Below, one piece after another: positions 61,288-64,000 of a DNA stretch of 64,000 nucleotides. A program made the translations under genes and the position numbers. Each line of letters begins with the position of its first letter. Position 1 is the stretch's first letter. The notes beneath the pieces were generated by a model. That model saw nothing but the letters and a program-made list of their open reading frames with translations, ran no database searches and was not told the origin of the DNA. The stretch comes from Euglena gracilis (Eukaryota; Euglenida; Euglenophyceae; Euglenales), in contig CP154954.1 in the NCBI GenBank assembly GCA_039621445.1, positions 57,928,701-57,992,700 on the forward strand. The letters are read 5' to 3'.

Positions 61288-63126
61288 ATGCTGCCTGGGC
61301 GCGGACCTGGACCAGGTCCACCATGGCCGCAGCCCTCTGGCGCGCCATACCCCCAGTACCCTCAGTATGCCGAGGCCCCGATTCCGGGTGCCCCACGTGC
61401 TGAGAGGGTTTCAGCCCCGGTATTCGCCGCGGCTACCAGCAGCCGGTCCGCATATGCGGTACCAGATCCATCTGCCGCAGCAGCCGGCACGTCAGCCACC
61501 AGCGCAGCGCAGATCGCGCCTGCCCCCGTATGCGGGAGAGATGATCTTCCGCACTACGGAGACGTTGGAGCGGGCGATGCGTATGTGCGCACACCCCCCA
61601 ACGGAGCCCTTTATGCAAGCCCTTTGGGATGCATACTGTGCTCAGTTGTTGGTGGTAGCCAACACCCCTGTGGCTCAGTGGTGTCCCTGTGGTCAGGCCC
61701 TGATGACAGGGAGACGGTACTTCTCGTCCGCAGCCGATTCCGGCTTCGACACCCGGCGCCCATGCTGCAAACGCAGACGCCGGTGGGATCCCACACCGTG
61801 CATATGCGTGAGCACACGCTCCCACCGGTAGGTGAGGCTGTGCATGTCCCACCTGGGATGACGAGAATTTTTGCTCGCCCGCCCTCGCCGCAGCGAATGC
61901 CGCCGCGCGAGCCGCCAGCGGAGCAATTTGCCTCGCGGTACGCGACGCACGCGGATTACCCGTGCGGCGCACGTGTGCTCCCAGCCGGACAGTCGGACGT
62001 GCCCCCTGAGGCATACGTCCAACACATGTTCATGCACTGGATGCCACAAGCATCCCCGGTCGCCCCTGCCCCTGGCGTTGGGCCACGGAGGCAGGCGGAG
62101 CCCATAGTGGTGGAGGATGAACCTCCCCACGGTGAGGCAGCGCGACCGACCAGTGCAGCTCCTGTCCAGACTGGGGATATCCCGCGTCGGCAGGAGACTC
62201 CCTACTACCACATGGCACCTCCGGGAACCGAGCAGGATGAGCTTGCTCGGCACTTCCTGCAGGAGCCAGTATTCGCGTCTGAAGAGCACGGGACGAGGTA
62301 TTACTCCTCTCTGGCTGCCCTTCAGGGCCGTGGATAAACCCCATACCATCCGTACCAGCCGCAGCTGCGGGTGGCAACCCCGGTATTACACGGTGAGCCC
62401 CCGGCAGGAGCGGCAGGATTACCTGCCACCCTGAAGCGCGACAGGACTACGGAGAACCTTACCCCAGAGCCCAGGCGACCCAGCCCACGGGACACGGAAG
62501 GCGGTGTGGCAATGCAACTGGAAGCCAGCCAGGATACCCCGGCTGGACGACCACCGGCAGAGACACAGGTGGCGATGAGCCGTCCTGTTGCCGTAATGCT
62601 ACCGCCGATCCCTCCGGTATGGAAGGAGCCGCGACCCCCTGCGTCGAAGCCAAGCCCACGCCAGGCTCCTAGCAAGCGCGCAGCCACGCCATCACCGCGA
62701 CGTGCAGCGGAGCGGCCAGGTCCCTCCCCAGAGATGGAATGGGAAGGAACCGAACCGACTCCTGCGGCACCGAGCGCCCGACCCTCTGGTATTCGCCAGA
62801 CGGGAAAGGACACAGGCAAGGCCGAGGGCAAAGGCAAGGGAGAAGGCAAAGGCGTGGCCGGCAAAGGGAAGGGTGAGGGTAAATGTAAGGGAACAGCACG
62901 TGAGGAGGAAGAAGAACCAGCAGAAGTCCTCTCGGACTTTGAGCATATGCTCAGGTTCAAAGAGGAGCTGGAGGACGAAGGCTGGCGAATGCAGCATGAT
63001 TACCATGTTGCAGGAAACCGCCCCGTCACTCCTCCACAAGCAGTCATCGATGTGGTATTACGCCACACCGAGAACCGAGTCAGACTATTCCATTACGGAA
63101 TAGATCTGTACGCCTTCGAAGGGTAA
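61288..63126 (+). CDS. Proline-rich hypothetical reading frame with one internal TAA
   Basis: Starts MLPGRGPGPGPPWPQ. The frame is open to 62337 (TAA), then continues in the same frame to a second TAA at 63124-63126. The middle is Pro/Arg/Ala-rich and ends with a Lys/Gly repeat (GKGKGEGKGVAGKGKGEG) and an acidic stretch (REEEEEPAEVLSDFEHM). Around 61540-61800 another frame looks more protein-like (FRTTETLERAMRMCAHPP), so a frameshift pair is possible. No family is recognised. Position after a chromovirus and the GKG-rich tail are compatible with a Gag of another element. Confidence 0.4.
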
Positions 63127-64000
63127 GGTGGCAGACCCTTGCTGGATGCCCAGCCAGATTTCTGGGAGCTCTGGTTTTGGCTGGGATACCCCTGCCGGAA
63201 CTGGGGTCTCTTCAGCGATTCCACTGGTCGCAGTTACCTGCACCAGTTGGGTTTTCGAGACCAGTGTGTGTTGGCCCGAAGGCTGAAGGCAGTCTTCGAC
63301 TGTATTCATACAGTCGGACCCCTCGGCGTACAGTGGGAATTCAACCCACTACACCCCGACATCGAACGCCTGATCGAGGTGTTGTGGTGCAACAACCTCC
63401 AGGTGTGGCTGGTGAGCCATTACGGCTCCACCTTCCGCGTTAAGCGTGTTTCCCTGGCTTACCCACAGAGGTATGACCTCTGCTGTAAGCACTGCCGGCA
63501 GGAATTTCCTGTCGACTTCTGGGGATTCGGCGTGCGCGGAAGTCCTCCACCGCCTCGGGATAACCCGGGCCTGGAGATGGGACGCCGCATGCTTATGCAT
63601 GTGTGCCGCGACGCCCCGGATGTCCAGGGCAAAAGTCGCCGCGTCCACAAGCAGCGTATTTTTATGCTGCAGCAGTTCTGGTGGCGAGCCTGGACCACCT
63701 ATGTCATGGAGGTGTATAAACATCTCCGTGACCCCCAGGACGATAGGCCTGGAATGGAAAGCCTGCCACCGGATTACGGTGACGCCATCGAGGGTCCTCG
63801 TTGTCGGATTCTCGGCCACCTGCGCCCCAAATGGCACCTGGCTGATATCAGCCTGGAGGAACATTTGCGGCGACAGTTTGGCGGTACCCTCGACCGGGAG
63901 GTATTCCTTCCGCTGATGTCTCACCCGAAGGCCATCCTCGACCAGCGTATGCCGATTCTGGCATGCGTTCAGGAGTTCGAGGAGGGTTTTTTCGAGGTCT
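63127..64000 (+). CDS. Unrecognised globular-looking frame running off the window
   Basis: 291 codons, same frame as the preceding ORF, with no stop up to the last base. Rich in Trp, Cys and Leu (FWELWFWLGYPCRNWGLF, YDLCCKHCRQEFPVDFWGF, LQQFWWRAWTTYVMEV), so it is likely a folded protein. It contains a CCKHC cluster that could bind metal. Nothing in it matches a family I know. It is probably one protein with 61288-63126 if the TAA codons are read through, spliced out or sequencing errors. Confidence 0.45.

Noticed and set aside
61288-64000. In-frame TAA codons as evidence for a stop-to-sense genetic code
   Set aside because: The LHC gene ends at a normal TGA, and the chromovirus shows TAA, TAG and TGA at random conserved places, which points to decay rather than reassignment.

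Overview
The window looks like nuclear DNA of a photosynthetic euglenid (Euglena-like). The main evidence is a single minus-strand gene of about 24 kb (18330-42539) for a light-harvesting chlorophyll a/b polyprotein. Exon 1 encodes a 146-residue presequence with two hydrophobic segments, the arrangement of euglenid class I plastid presequences. It is followed by nine LHCII units of about 240 residues, joined by linkers that fit the Euglena LHCPII decapeptide rule XMXAXXGXKX (here [10 protein letters not shown]). The units are separated by introns that lack GT-AG ends. They carry CAG at +4 to +6 and CTG at -8 to -6, and their ends can base-pair, which is the signature of euglenid nonconventional introns. 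Joining the exons at these marks gives a continuous frame in every unit except the third translated one.

Region by region: 1-1550 is the 5' end of a chromovirus-type Ty3 retrotransposon on the minus strand (LTR 1245-1550). 1551-16000 is a pile of DIRS-like tyrosine-recombinase retrotransposons: a truncated plus copy, a nearly complete minus copy, a 2.5-kb inverted duplication, and loose terminal-repeat modules. 15.9-18.3 kb is non-coding and carries a family of short palindromes. 18.3-42.5 kb is the LHC polyprotein gene, with a non-autonomous hAT-like transposon (29104-30855, 8-bp target duplication) in one intron. 42.6-49.1 kb is a decayed retroelement with five 2A-like motifs, an adenine-methyltransferase-like domain and a zinc-finger region. 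49120-61092 is a second, plus-strand chromovirus copy (LTR, gag, protease, methyltransferase-like domain, RT/RNase H, integrase, chromodomain). A pogo-like DNA transposon (55446-57976) sits in it at a TA target. 61.3-64 kb is an unrecognised proline-rich reading frame that runs off the window.

The only clear host gene is the light-harvesting polyprotein. Its product would be targeted to the plastid through the secretory route, cut at the linkers and assembled as photosystem II antenna. Nearly everything else is mobile DNA in nested layers: chromovirus copies abut the DIRS-like and 2A elements, pogo lies inside the chromovirus, and hAT lies inside an LHC intron. Several ORFs are broken by frameshifts or stops. 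The region around 34.8-35.7 kb has a cluster of small deletions that could be either decay or poor consensus sequence.
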